Of a stretch of DNA of 64,000 nt, positions 22,751-35,600 are shown piece after piece. Below the pieces are notes generated by a model, which was not told the origin of the DNA, did not search any database, and was given only the letters and a program-made list of their open reading frames with translations. Positions within the stretch are counted from its first letter, which is position 1, and each line of letters opens with the position of its first letter. The translations under genes and the position numbers were made by a program. Origin of the DNA: Litsea cubeba. Lineage: Eukaryota > Streptophyta > Magnoliopsida > Laurales > Lauraceae. The stretch spans positions 10,814,885-10,878,884 of the forward strand of contig CM022955.1 of the NCBI GenBank assembly GCA_012931725.1, written 5' to 3'.

Positions 22751-23676
22751 GCAAATGAAAACAAATGGAAAAGGATTCCACGTAAGCGGTCAAGCCAAGG
22801 TACTACCGCGGTTGCATTGTCTTTTCTCAGGCTCAAAACTAGCTCATTTTCCTGATTGCTGCGATTTTTGGAAATACCTAGCGACATAGAGATTGAGTAT
22901 TCGAAAATCAGATACCCTCCAGTTCAGTGGATTTTGTTTTTATGGGCTTTTGATTTGAATAGTCCTGGTTACCCTTTCCTTTTGTCTTTATTTTTGATTC
23001 ATTCTAAAATAATGAGTTTGCATTTTCGATGAATTTGGCGATTTTGGTTTGTTTGGAGGGTAGTATCTTTTCTTCTGTTTTGTGGATTTGGGGTTTCTTC
23101 ATTTTGCAATTGGGGATTTTCTTGGGGAACCATTTCCCTACAAAACTCAAGAAAATTGAAACCCTATGTTTCAATTTTCCCCACTTAGAATCCATACCAA
23201 ACTTCAACCCCCAATCGTTCATGGAATAGAGAGAAAAAAAAAAAACCCAAATATAAGAGAATCTGAAGCTTTAGAATATGAGTTGGAAGATGCAGAAAAG
23301 TGGAGGTGATAGATGAAATCCCACAAACAAAACAAAATAGGTGAGTTGAAGAAGATAGATTCTGTTGTGGAAAGTGGGTAGCAGAAATTAAAATGTCTAG
23401 TGTGTATTCTGCTTTTGTTAGGGTAAAATTAATGGTAAGGGTGTATTTGAAAGCGCCTGAAACTCTTTGGGATCTTTTGGTATCATCAATTTATTGAACC
23501 CCTTTCTGTAATTAGGCCAGCTTTGTAGGAACTGTTAGAAATTTTTATTTTTTTTTTCCTTTTTAGTTTCTTATTTACAGAACCAAGACTTCCTTTTTCT
23601 CCACTGCAGTTAACTATTATCAATTATCACTTACTCTCTAGAAGTCTCTTCTCTGCTACTCCAAGAGAGGAGAAGG
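22751..23676 (+). promoter_or_regulatory. Upstream region of TEX1
   Basis: This is the unique sequence between the repeat copy and the TEX1 start codon. The transcription start cannot be placed. A pyrimidine-rich stretch with ACTGCAG at 23603-23611 could be a 5' UTR intron acceptor. The context at the start codon, AGAAGGATGG, is favourable. Confidence 0.35.
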
Positions 23677-26600
23677 ATGGATGAAACGAAGATGCCCTTC
23701 AAAAACCTTCATAGCAGGGAATACCAAGGTCATAAGAAGAAGGTAAGCAGATATGAATTCTGACTTTTGGAACCCTAGAATAAGATGTTGAGATTTGACA
23801 TTTTATCTCTGTTACTTTGGTCATTCTCAGGTGCATTCTGTGGCTTGGAATTGTACAGGCACGAAGCTTGCGTCTGGTTCTGTTGATCAGACGGCTCGTA
23901 TTTGGCACATTGAGCCTCATGGCCATGTATGGATCTCTCTCTCTCTTACAGGGAAATATTAGAAATAACCACTTATATTTTTGTAACAGTTATAAAGAGC
24001 TCTTAGTCTATGTGGGAACATGACAAAAAAATGGACAACAATAGAGGAGCATAGACCCTTAATCTGTTGGAAACTTGGAATATGAAATTCATACTTCACA
24101 GATAAGTGGATGGGCTAGTGAAGTGACCCATGAGATGACATTAGAGCATTCACTCTACAAATAAGACTACCAAATGAAGACGCGAAAATAGCTTCCATCC
24201 TACCCAATAGCTCATGTCTTTATGACCAATGCACTCCTCGCTATCATTGTAGAGAGCTCCATTTATACCGGCCTAGATCAATTCCCCTTTAGTGATCTTG
24301 TCCATATTGAACTTAAAAGATCCATTAAGAGGCGGATTCCACTTCAGTGCCTTCTGTTCCTTCACACATCCTCAACTCATGCACATATCCATTTAAGAAA
24401 AAAGGTCCTCCGATTTGTAACCTCCAAACTCATCTTATGAGCACCCACCTTCAAGCACATAGAATCAAAGCACTTAGACTCTTCAACATCTCTTTCTTTA
24501 GCATTAAAATCTTGTCATTTCTCTCATTCCATCATGACCAGAAAAATAGTTTGTGCTGAACCACTCCATAAATCTTGCTTTCTTGAGTGGGAATGATATG
24601 CTAACATAAGCTATGATGTTATTTTTTGGAATTTTAACTAGGGCAAGGTTAAAGACATTGAATTGAAAGGGCATACAGATAGTGTTGATCAGTTATGTTG
24701 GGACCCCAAACACGCCGATCTAATTGCAACTGCTTCGGGTGACAAGACGGTTCGCCTTTGGGATGCTCGTAGTAAGTGCACTATATGCTGAAACATACAT
24801 TCAAGTCTGATGTTTGAGATTTGACTTGTTTTTAGTTGTGTAGAATATGCGTTGATGACTTAATATTTATGTAATTTCTGTTACTTATAATTTTTTGCAT
24901 AATGAATAATTATTTAAATGCAGGGAAATTAGGATTGATAACAACTAACTTAGTTTCTGCAAATGATTGGTGCGCACTTTCGTTAAGAGTAGGGAGTGAC
25001 ATAGTTCCATTATGGGAAAAATCTGCGTGCATAACTGGGTGCTATGTTGATGTAATTTAATGAGTCTTAATTGTGGTAGGCACCATTAATTAGTTACATG
25101 ATGCAAATTATGTTAGCTGAAATGATGCAGACCAAGCCCATGGCCAGGGATCAAACGGGTCAGCCTATGGATCCACATGGCCTTTGGTCTAGGAGGCCTA
25201 TGGCCCATCTTGGTATGAGTTGGGCATAGAGGTGTCAAATGAACTTTGCCGCCCACGCTCGGCACGGTGGCCATTTGGCCCAGGCATGGCAAAGCACGGT
25301 CAACGGCACGGCACGACAGACTGTGCAAATCAGTCATATTTTGATTATTTTGATCGTTTTACCCCTCCAATGTAGTCCTTTACTTCTTTATTTTTTATTA
25401 ACAACAAAAATTGTAAAGATTTCGAAGATAATCCTCTTGAAAAACCTTCAATAGAAAAGATCCAATTTGTTTTTCTTCTCAGTGGTGTAGGTCGAGTTTG
25501 ACTGAACTACTTAAATCTGTATGTCATACTCTTCTTTGTGTGTATTTTAAAAAAATTTTAGCTTAAGACCCTAAAAAATGAAGCACAACACGTTAGAAGC
25601 CCGACATGAAAGCCCGGCACGAAGGCTCGACACGAATGACACCGCTCATGCCGTGCCGTGTCAGCGGGTTGTGTTAGGCCGAGTTGTGCCGTCAGGTGTG
25701 CCTGCATGGCACTGCACGTTTGATGGGACGTGCCATGTTGGCACTGCCCCGTGGCCCGGCCGTGCCCAGGTTGAGGCGTGCTAGCACGGCAAGACACGTT
25801 TGACATAGTTGGGCATTTTCTTTTAGTGCAGTCCATTATTTCTAATATCTCCTTCATGCACATGTCATTTCACACATTAGGGCCCCACTTGATTGCAACT
25901 TTAGTAGCATTATTGTTGATTGAGTCTCTTATGTTTTACTAGAAGCCATATTTGAGAATTTAAAAGAGTCTAGTTTTTGTCTAATTACTTCATGATTGGG
26001 AAAATTCTTAACTAGTAACCAACAGGAGGCTAGAGAGTCAGAGTCCAAACTGGACAAGAATTGGGCTGGACATCCACCCCATTTGCCTCTATAAATAATC
26101 AAACTACCTCTTCATCTTCTCTTTATGCAATTAATAACAATTTGAATTCTCTCCCTTTGTTGACGTGTGTACCCAGGCCTCAATATCAAATGAGTTCCAC
26201 CTCGTAATCTAAAATCAGTCCTACTTGTATTCAAGGTCCTATCCAACCTAAAACTGAAGTCATAATCCAATTCTTAACTCTTCATTAATTCCTGTCACAA
26301 TCATAGTATTCCATCAGCTTGAGTCATTATGGATTTTAGAGGACCTTCCGGAGAATGTTAAAGATGGTTCTGTCGGTACAAAAATGGAGATTGGTATCAC
26401 GATAATGAGCGTTACTTTGAACAACTCATTACTTTGAAGCATGGAAACTTGACAGAGGATGATGCGACTGATATAAAGTTAATTTGCTGACGTTTTCTAT
26501 CGGGCACAGGCACAGCTACCACCTTTTGTTTAAATGGTAGCCACCACCTGTGCCAGAAACACTTTCAAGTTAATTTGCTGCATAGAAATATATTGAGATA

Positions 26601-29600
26601 GTGTTTATCATGTATATCTTTTTTTTACGTTTCACTTGGGTACATGGGTATTTTGTGCATGGAACCAATTGGACCTGATCATCCATGGTCCAAAAAGAGG
26701 GTCTATACCTGGATTTCTTTGGTTCCGACCTTCTGGAAACCGGGTAATTGGAGGGCCAACTCGGCTTCCCAGTGGTCGAGTCCTATTCAAGTAGGACTTT
26801 GTTGATTTTTATAACACATCTCTTACTGCCTTTATGTTATAGTAAATTGTGATGCTTAGCCATCCTTACCGACCCCAGAAAAATGGGATGAGGCTTCGAT
26901 GATGATGATGATGCTTTCCCTTATTTGTGCAGGTGGAAAGTGCTCTCAACATGTAGAACTTAGTGGCGAAAACATCAACATTACATACAGACCAGATGGA
27001 ACACACATAGCTGTTGGAAATAGGGTAGGTCTTGTGACATTTTGTTTAGCGCCCTGCAAAAAGTAATGTATCCTTTTTTTTTTTTTTAATTGTTCTATTC
27101 ATTTAGTACAAGAGCAAAAACTCAAGCTTTACCTATACTACATGCCGCTTAAAAGTTATTCTTGTCAGTTTCTTATGAATAGGCCTCATGATACCAAATT
27201 GTAGTGTTGAAACGAGTTGATGATTCAATAGGTTGGGCCAGTTTGTCTAGTCATCAGGACTGGTCTATCATGAGTGAAGTTTGGCTGGAGACTGCTGGAA
27301 CCTCCTTACCCTAACAGGCCTGGCCTCAAAAGGTCATTAGTTTATTGGGGTGGGCTGAGTTTAAGGCATCGCAATGATGATGATGGTCCGGATGTCGATT
27401 TAACATGTAGTGCTTGGTCCTGATATATTCTTTATCAGCTTGCACTTTTAGGCTTGAAACTTTGGCCCCCTTTTGGGCTTGGGAATAGGCCTTGCTTTCT
27501 GTTTGGTCTTGTCTGGCGCCATGGCAGCACCGGCATGGGCTTGAAAATTAGAGTGATGCAGAAATGCTAACTACTTGCTTAATATCATCACCCTTTCTAA
27601 AAAGGAATTCTTTCTGCTGAGAAGTACTTCTCAAGGCTTGCATGAGAGGTGACTTTTCTAACACCACGTGGGGCCCTCCATGATCAATCCAACCCCCTCA
27701 AACTCATTAACCCATCCTAACCCGCCCCCTCAGTGTATCATACCTTCTAGAAGATCGCCATTATTTGATAGTCTCATGTGCCATACATTTTTCTTAGATT
27801 CAAGACGTTAGTCAAACAACTCAATTCTCAATGTATTTGTGTAGATAAGCCTATTACTGTTATTGTACGTGAGTCTTCTTCACCAAACCTCTTGTCGTCT
27901 TGTGTGGTTTCATGGTATCAGAGCCAAGGATCTCTGATTTGTCCAATCCAAGTGTCCTTGGATTCTGTCTGAGTAGTGAGCCATTTCTATGTCAAGGGGT
28001 CCTCATATCTGCTCTCATTTGCTGTAGGATCCACATATCCCTGGAGAAAACCTTGTATCAGTCATCTCCCTCTCCAATCCACCTTCTTTCTCCCAAATCA
28101 ACTTAGCAAAATAGGGGCTGTCGTCAGTACTGCAGACCCTGGCAGCAAGTCCACAGATCTGGGGGTCCACTCAAGATCTCCAATCTTTACCAAAACTTAC
28201 CTGTAGGGTTGCCTGCTGCAAAGGATTGAACCTCTAAATTTTCTGCCCCATCTGATTTTGTTTCAGGGAGATCGTAGGCTTGCTGTGGTCCGGATGAAGA
28301 TTGCTCATTTGTTGTTGCATGAAAGGAACGATTATGTCGATTCTGTGGTCGTCTTTGGCATTTTGTTGTTAGTTCTCCTGTCTTTTTATAGTAATTGCAA
28401 AACTTCCTGCACTGATTTGCTATATGTCCATACTCCTTGCAACTGTAACATTGAATCTTGCTCATATTCTTGGCCCTAGCTTGCCTCACATAGGCAACAT
28501 CAAATGAATTACTAGTAATGCCCTTTTGTTCTATGGTTGCTTGAGTGAAGCAAACAACGCTCTTGTCTAAGCAATTCATTAAGGCAGGTATCCAATGATA
28601 CAGAAGGGTCATGACTCGTAAGTTAGATCGTACCGATTCAAATTCCTGACACAGTTTTATAAGAAATTGGTCCTTCAGATTGACCTAGTGAACTTTCTGA
28701 AGGGCTGGGAGGGCACCATCAGAAACAGTGGCACATACCAATTCTTTGTATATTCAGTCCATAGGCTTATGAATCCCGAATAGTAATCCTGGATTGTTTT
28801 GTTGCCTTGGGAATATCCTGAGATTTCATATTCTAACTGAAATGTCTTGCTGAATTGTTTTGATTATAAACCCTTTTCATGTAGTCCCACATGCCTTTAA
28901 CACTTTAATAGGGCTATAGATTAAGGACACATGAATAGTTCTAATGGCTGTAGATTAACGACACATGAATAGTTCTAATGTGGGACCGTACTCGGCGCTT
29001 AATTCTAGACCCACATGAATAGATCTAATGGCGTCATGGACAATGTTGTAAAAATCGCTAGGCGGACGCTAGGCGGTGGGCATGGACTAGGGATTAATTC
29101 CCGATTAATCCCCGCCTAGCCCGATTAATCCCCTCCTAGTCTGATTAATCCCCGCCTAACACCTAGGCGCCGCCTAGGCCGATTTTTGCAACAGTGGTCA
29201 TGGATCTTGCACGAGCTTGGTTGGGCAATCTGAGTGGGATTTGCCACCACGGGCAGATCAATACAATCTTTATCACCCACTTTCACCATTATGAATAAAA
29301 AAATTATGTAAATGTAAATAACATATGTAAATGAAGACTGTTTTATGGAATAGTAACACGAATGGTGGATAATCTGTGATTCATTTCACATCCCAAAAGT
29401 TGTAAATATGAAAGAGAAATCACATTGATGTTGAACTTTGAATAGTTTTTAGAAGACGAAATCTCATTAATTCCAGACCCTAAATATTGCACCCATCCAG
29501 TTCAATGTTTTTACGATTGTCAAAGGCATGCCTTTTTTTTTTTTTTGATCCAGTTGGTGTTGAATTATCATTTGTAATTGAATACTTATTTCAACACAAA

Positions 29601-32600
29601 CTCTTTAACCTTATTTGTAATACCTTTGAAGTTATTGGCTTTTTTACAAAAAAATTATGAATAAATGTTGTTTTATGGGTTGTGATGCCTTTAGCATTGA
29701 AAGATTTGATGGTCATTTCCTCATTAATAATGTTGCATATATTGTAGGATGATGAACTGACAATTTTGGATGTTCGGAAATTTAAACCCATTGTCAAGCG
29801 GAAGTTCAATTATGAGGTAATCACCTTTAGGAAATTACAGGCCATTTTAGATTTCCTTCTCTTCCCTTGTTTAATATTTTATCCCTTATCATCTCATTTT
29901 CTGTCCTTGCAATTCTTTGCCCATCAATTTCTAACTTCTAGTTGCTTATCATTGAGAAAAGAAAATTCATTCTCTTCACAGTTAACTGTATTCTTCTCCT
30001 TTTTTTGGTTCATGCTTGGTGCTATTATGAATGTTGTGACATGGATGTTGAGAAACAAGGGTTTACTTGTACGTATGGGTTAATGGATTAATTTGTGATT
30101 ATGAGAATAAGTTTGTCTTAGATTAGGATTAGATAAAATTTGGCTGGTGTTATATTAGGCTGGTGTTATTATGTGATCAGAGTTTCTATTATTAAGGGAT
30201 TAAGTTTTAAGGTTGTGATTAGGTTTTTTAGAGATTGGATATCCTTATTTGTACTCCATAAATAACAATTGGTTAGTTCTCCATGAATTCAGATCAAAGA
30301 ATTTAGTCAAGATATAGTCTCTAATTTTCAACTTGGTATCAGAAACCTCTTTTTTTCCCCCTCAATTTTGTAACCTTTCAGAAACCGATCCATATTAGTC
30401 CCTAAAACCTACTAAAGCCCTTAAAACCAACTGCAAAACATCCCCCACTCATAACTCTATGAATCCCTATGCCTTTTCCATTAATTCCATGCCTTTTAAA
30501 TTCTAAATCGCCTCCAAAACCCAAACCGAATTTTATATCTGAAGTTATAGAAAAATCCAGGTTTCAGTCCCGTCCACAACAACAACCCCACCCATCCCCC
30601 CACCCACCCCTCTTTTATTTTCGACAGATTTCAAGGTTTTCAAGGACTGACATCATCGGTACATGGTCAAATTGGAGTGACTATTTGACTTGAGTAGCGC
30701 AAATATATATGTATATATATATATAGGAGGAGTATTCAAGTGCATCTATCCCTCACCATAGGGTGAAGGACACTTCCTTTTTCTGAAGTTTCAAGTACAT
30801 AGGGAGTATTCCTATGTACTTGAAAAGTCACTTTTGTACTTGAAACTTCCCAAAAAGGGGAGTGTCCCTCACCCTATGGTGAGGGATAGATGCACTTGAA
30901 TATTTCCCTATATATAGAAAATAAAAAAAGAAAAATTTACTTTTTAGTATTTTTGGTCGTTTATCGTCCTCTTGTTGGAACAACATATGTGATGTTCTTG
31001 GTCACTTCAACAAAGATCCAGGTCAGTTTTGGTAAGTGTTCATCCATCGTTGTGGCCAGTTATGAGCGAGTGATCAGTCATTTCAGGGTTTTGTGTAAAA
31101 CCTACTCAACCAATAGGAAAGATTTTATAATGCGTGTAGCATTCTAGCCCCTTCGAATATGCATATATAGCATACTGTGGTGCAATCTAAATCAGCAGTG
31201 TTGCTGAGTATGTAGGGTTGTTTTTTTTTTTTTTTTTTTTTTTTTTTGAGAACAAATCAAAGGTCCGTTACAATAAATCAGATTGAAGAATATAGTCAAG
31301 AAGTACTCCCTAAATTTCAACTATGGATGCGATTGCAAAGTTATAAGCAGCGGTTGCCTTTGGGTAGTAGAAAATAGAAAAGTAAGGAAAAATGGATTCC
31401 ATTCTTTTTCATATTCAATGCAGCCTATCGTCTCTGCGCTATAATTTTTTTGTCACAAGTTCTCTTGAGCACCATTGTTTTTCTTTTTTGTTGTTGGTTC
31501 CTTATGAAACTAGATTCGGGCCTACTTTTTTCGAATGAGTTACTGGAGAAATGTTTGAAAAGCACATAAGGTCCAATATAAAATAATATTTTGAAGAACC
31601 AACTTAGCTAATGGTAACTAATAATTTTGGAAATTTTACTTTAGCATGATGTATTAGGTTAGCATTTTTATATTATTGCGTATAATAACCAAAAGTGATC
31701 TCGGGCAAAGAGCTCCCATGGAAGATGTAAGATTTGAAAGAGGATGTTGCAAAAATCCCACACCAATCAATAAAGAGGATGATGAACTTGCAACATTCAA
31801 CATATTTATTCTGTTGTATGTGTTATGAAGAACAACAAAAGCCACAAAATGAGGTTGCCTTATGTTATCTAGCCTCTTTAGTCCAAAATGACCTTATATA
31901 TTTATTTGTTTATCTTAATGGAATCGGAATTGCATCAAAGTGAGAACTTGGATAAGGATTGCTATAAGGAATTTTTTTAGATAAAAAGTAAATATAAGTA
32001 AATCATTATTATCTTAGGGAAATTTTCAAAAAAAGTATGGAACTTTTGGTTCATTTTCAAAAAAGTACGTGAAGATTTGAATATTTCACAAGAGTATAAA
32101 AGCTTTCCACAATTCTTTCAATCAAGTCCTGTCCATAAATTTTTTTTGAGAATGACAAAAACACCCTTATATCATTTTTAGAACTTTCCCTTTAATAAAT
32201 CATATTAGAGAAATGATCGATTCCAACCCAAGTGACCTAGTGGGGACCACTTCAACTACCTTTATGCATGGATGGTTAAAAAGGGGATTCCAAATGACTA
32301 AAAAACTAGCTTCAGTAAATGGTTATGATCATCAAAATCAAAATGGCCAATTTTTGGGAGGAAAGAGGTTAAGAAAAGACAAAACCTTTCATAAGTAAAG
32401 GGTGTTTTTGTCATTTTCAAAAAAAATTGTATGGAGAGGACTTGATTCAAAGAATTGTGGAAAACTTTTATACTCGTGAAATATTCTAATCTTCATGTAC
32501 TTTTTTGAAAATGATCCAAATGTTATATACTTTTTTTGAAAGTATCCCTTATCTTTAAAATGAAAAAGATTAATGTAAGGAGTTTAAGTAAATTTTCTTA

Positions 32601-35600
32601 TGCTAATTCATGAAAGCCTTTTCTTTCTTTCCTCTTTTCTCTTTTTTGCCTTCTATTTCTCCATTGATTCTAAACCCTAGGAATAGTAACCTTAAATTAC
32701 AATAGTGACCACAATATTTCCATCAATTTTGTAAAGTCAAATATAATTTACTTTATTAGAAAAGAAAATGCTAAGAGCATCAGAGTGTTTTTCCTTGAAG
32801 ATCATTTTTATTACTTATTATAAAATCACGATTGATATTGAAGTGGAAAGAGCAAGGGACAGTGTCTTCCATGCTGCACCATTTTGGTTTGCTTTGCTCC
32901 TGTTGCTTTCAGAGGATAAATGCTTGCCTTTTAAACTTTTTGATGCTTTTTCACTTTTGAGTAATAGTTGATGCTTTGGTTGTAATGAAATCGTTCGTCC
33001 TTTGACATGCAATTCTTTGTCGTCAGGTAAATGAGATTGCTTGGAATACTACAGGAGAGATTTTCTTTCTCACTACTGGAAACGGTAAGGAAAATGTCCC
33101 AAGATGCTTTTCTCCTATTATGAGTTATCTATGTTGTAAGCACCAAAAGATAATCTTTTTCCTTTTTATGTACTTGAATTGAATAAAGAAAAACTAGATC
33201 CAGATTCTCTTCAGTTATCTTTCACAACTCTACCTTCACTTGGTTGAAAACAACTCCTCAGGGACTGACTTGTATGGCTAATGTAGGGACACTCGAGGTG
33301 CTGGATTATCCGTCACTGCGAGTTCTTCACACCCTTATGGCCCATACTGCAGGTTGCTATTGCATTGCTATTGATCCCATAGGAAGGTAATTTTCTATTG
33401 ATCCCATAGGAAGGCAATTTGAGTTTTCTTGTGGTTACTGTTCAATTTTGATTCTAGTTTTTTCCTTGATAAAGAATAGCAACTATTTAGTGTTGAGAAA
33501 AAGAAAAAAGGACTAATTTGTAAATATGAAAATCTTCTGTGGTATGTTTTGTAATTTCAGAAAAAATAGATTAATTCAAATATATGGAGAGGGTAGGCTA
33601 GTCCTATGGAGGACTGCCAGTCTCTTGGTTCCTCAAAATACTCTCTTATCATCTCTTTCCTCTTTATTAATCTCAAATATATTTAAAATGAAAAACATGT
33701 CCCAGTCTGTTGATCAGCTAGCTGGTCAGGGACATTTGAAGTGTATGTGGATGTGTGAGTTTGAATCCCTTGTAAAGCAAAAACAAAAACACTGGGTATT
33801 GGAGCAGGTCATTCCTGCTTCTTCTCCTTTTCTTTATTTTCTTTAAATCATTCAGGTTGTTCAACCAAAGAATAACTTGCAGGCCTCTGTGGGATATTGT
33901 AGCCCAGGAAGAAGCAGGGCCAGCAGAAGTTAGAGAGACCTCTGGGCTTGAATAGAAAGGCTGCAGAGTGTTCACCTATCATTGTCTGGTGATGCAATCA
34001 ATGAGGGGCTGTTGGAGGCCCTTGTAGAGGAAGGAAGGCCAGCACAAGTTGCTAGTTTTGTTGTCATTTTTCTCTGTTGGCACGGAGAATCAGTTCAGAA
34101 CCCCCAACCCACCCACACAAAACACAAACAACAACAAAAACATCCACCACACACATACACATCAAAGAAATCACGAAATTAAGAAAAATTAGTCCAACTT
34201 TTCTCTTTGTGTGCGTTAAGTGTTGCAACAAGCTGAAAAATTGTAACGGAGCAACCCATCCACACCCACACACGCTATAAAAAAAACACCGAGAAAGAAA
34301 CTGCACACATAAATCACAACATTGAGGAAAATTTGTTGAGTATTTCTTGTCTCTTTTTGGACATAAGTGTTGCACCAACCATGGGAAATTTTTGCACATG
34401 AAAATCGGTGCATTTTCAGTAGCATTACTGAATCTTCAGCGTATGCAGAAGTGGCCTAAAACTTGCACTCCTTATATTTGGGGTTGAAGATCTGCTCAAT
34501 TTTAACCCATTTGACTCAAATTCCTCTCTAACGTTCCAACTTACTGTTGAGATTACTGGGAAACAACTGGGTATATTTGTAATTTGGGTCATTGGGTTTA
34601 TATGTAATTTTTGATAGTTCCTTTAGGATAGAGTTGAGATGGGATAAGGATTAGGTTTGCTGATTAAGTATCCTAGTTTGAGTATATATCATAGGCTGTA
34701 CACTTAAAAATAAGCCATTGGCTATATTTAATGAAATCACCTAAGAGAATTGAGTTCAAGTTGTTCTGTCAAGATGTAGCCCTAAATCCCAACTTGGTAT
34801 AAGAGCAAGTTCCTTGGGTTCCTTGCTATAATAATTTTTTCTTTATTTCATTTTTGTATTTACTTGTTTTCTTGGCTCCTTTAGTCCGTTCATGAAGCCC
34901 CATCGATTGGAAGAGTCTCAACCTCAGCTTCTTTTTAAGGTGGTTCTATCTCATTGAAGAGAGACGAAAGGTCTCTCATCTTTCAAAAGCCTCTAACATG
35001 TCAGAGATCTCTCTAAGAAGAGTCATCATCTAACAAGTTGTTCATCTGGTAAAGCCGAAAGTTCTTGTCACTCGATTTGGGCAGGAAACAGATGACCAGT
35101 GAAAGTAGAAGGAGAGGGCTTTTCATCTCGGTGCTCAGGGTAGGGTTGGTTCGGCTTGCTGCTACAAAGATTTATGCAAAAAAAGGGCAGAGCTGGTTGA
35201 GTACTTAGTCACGCAAGTAGAGAATCTGAGGATCTCTTGTCGATGTAATCGTTCAATGACGACTAGGGTTTCATATTATTGCCGATCGTCAATGGTGCAG
35301 AGCACTACATTTGTTTGTCCGTATATATCGCACATCATATGCTCATAGATTTATGTCTCATCTTACCTGCCAAAACCCTAGTTCGTGAGGCTGTGTGGAG
35401 CTGATCTCCCATCACTGTTCGCCCACTGTAGACATTGCTGTTGCAGAATACCGAATCAGGGCTCATGAGGGTTAGGCCCAGATCATAGTTTGCAGGCTTT
35501 CAACAAAAGCAGCAAAGATCGTAAGGTCCTAACCTTGTCATACCACAATTTTGACTAGTGCAGTTGAAGATCATAAGGCCCTAACCTTCATGTTTTCTGC

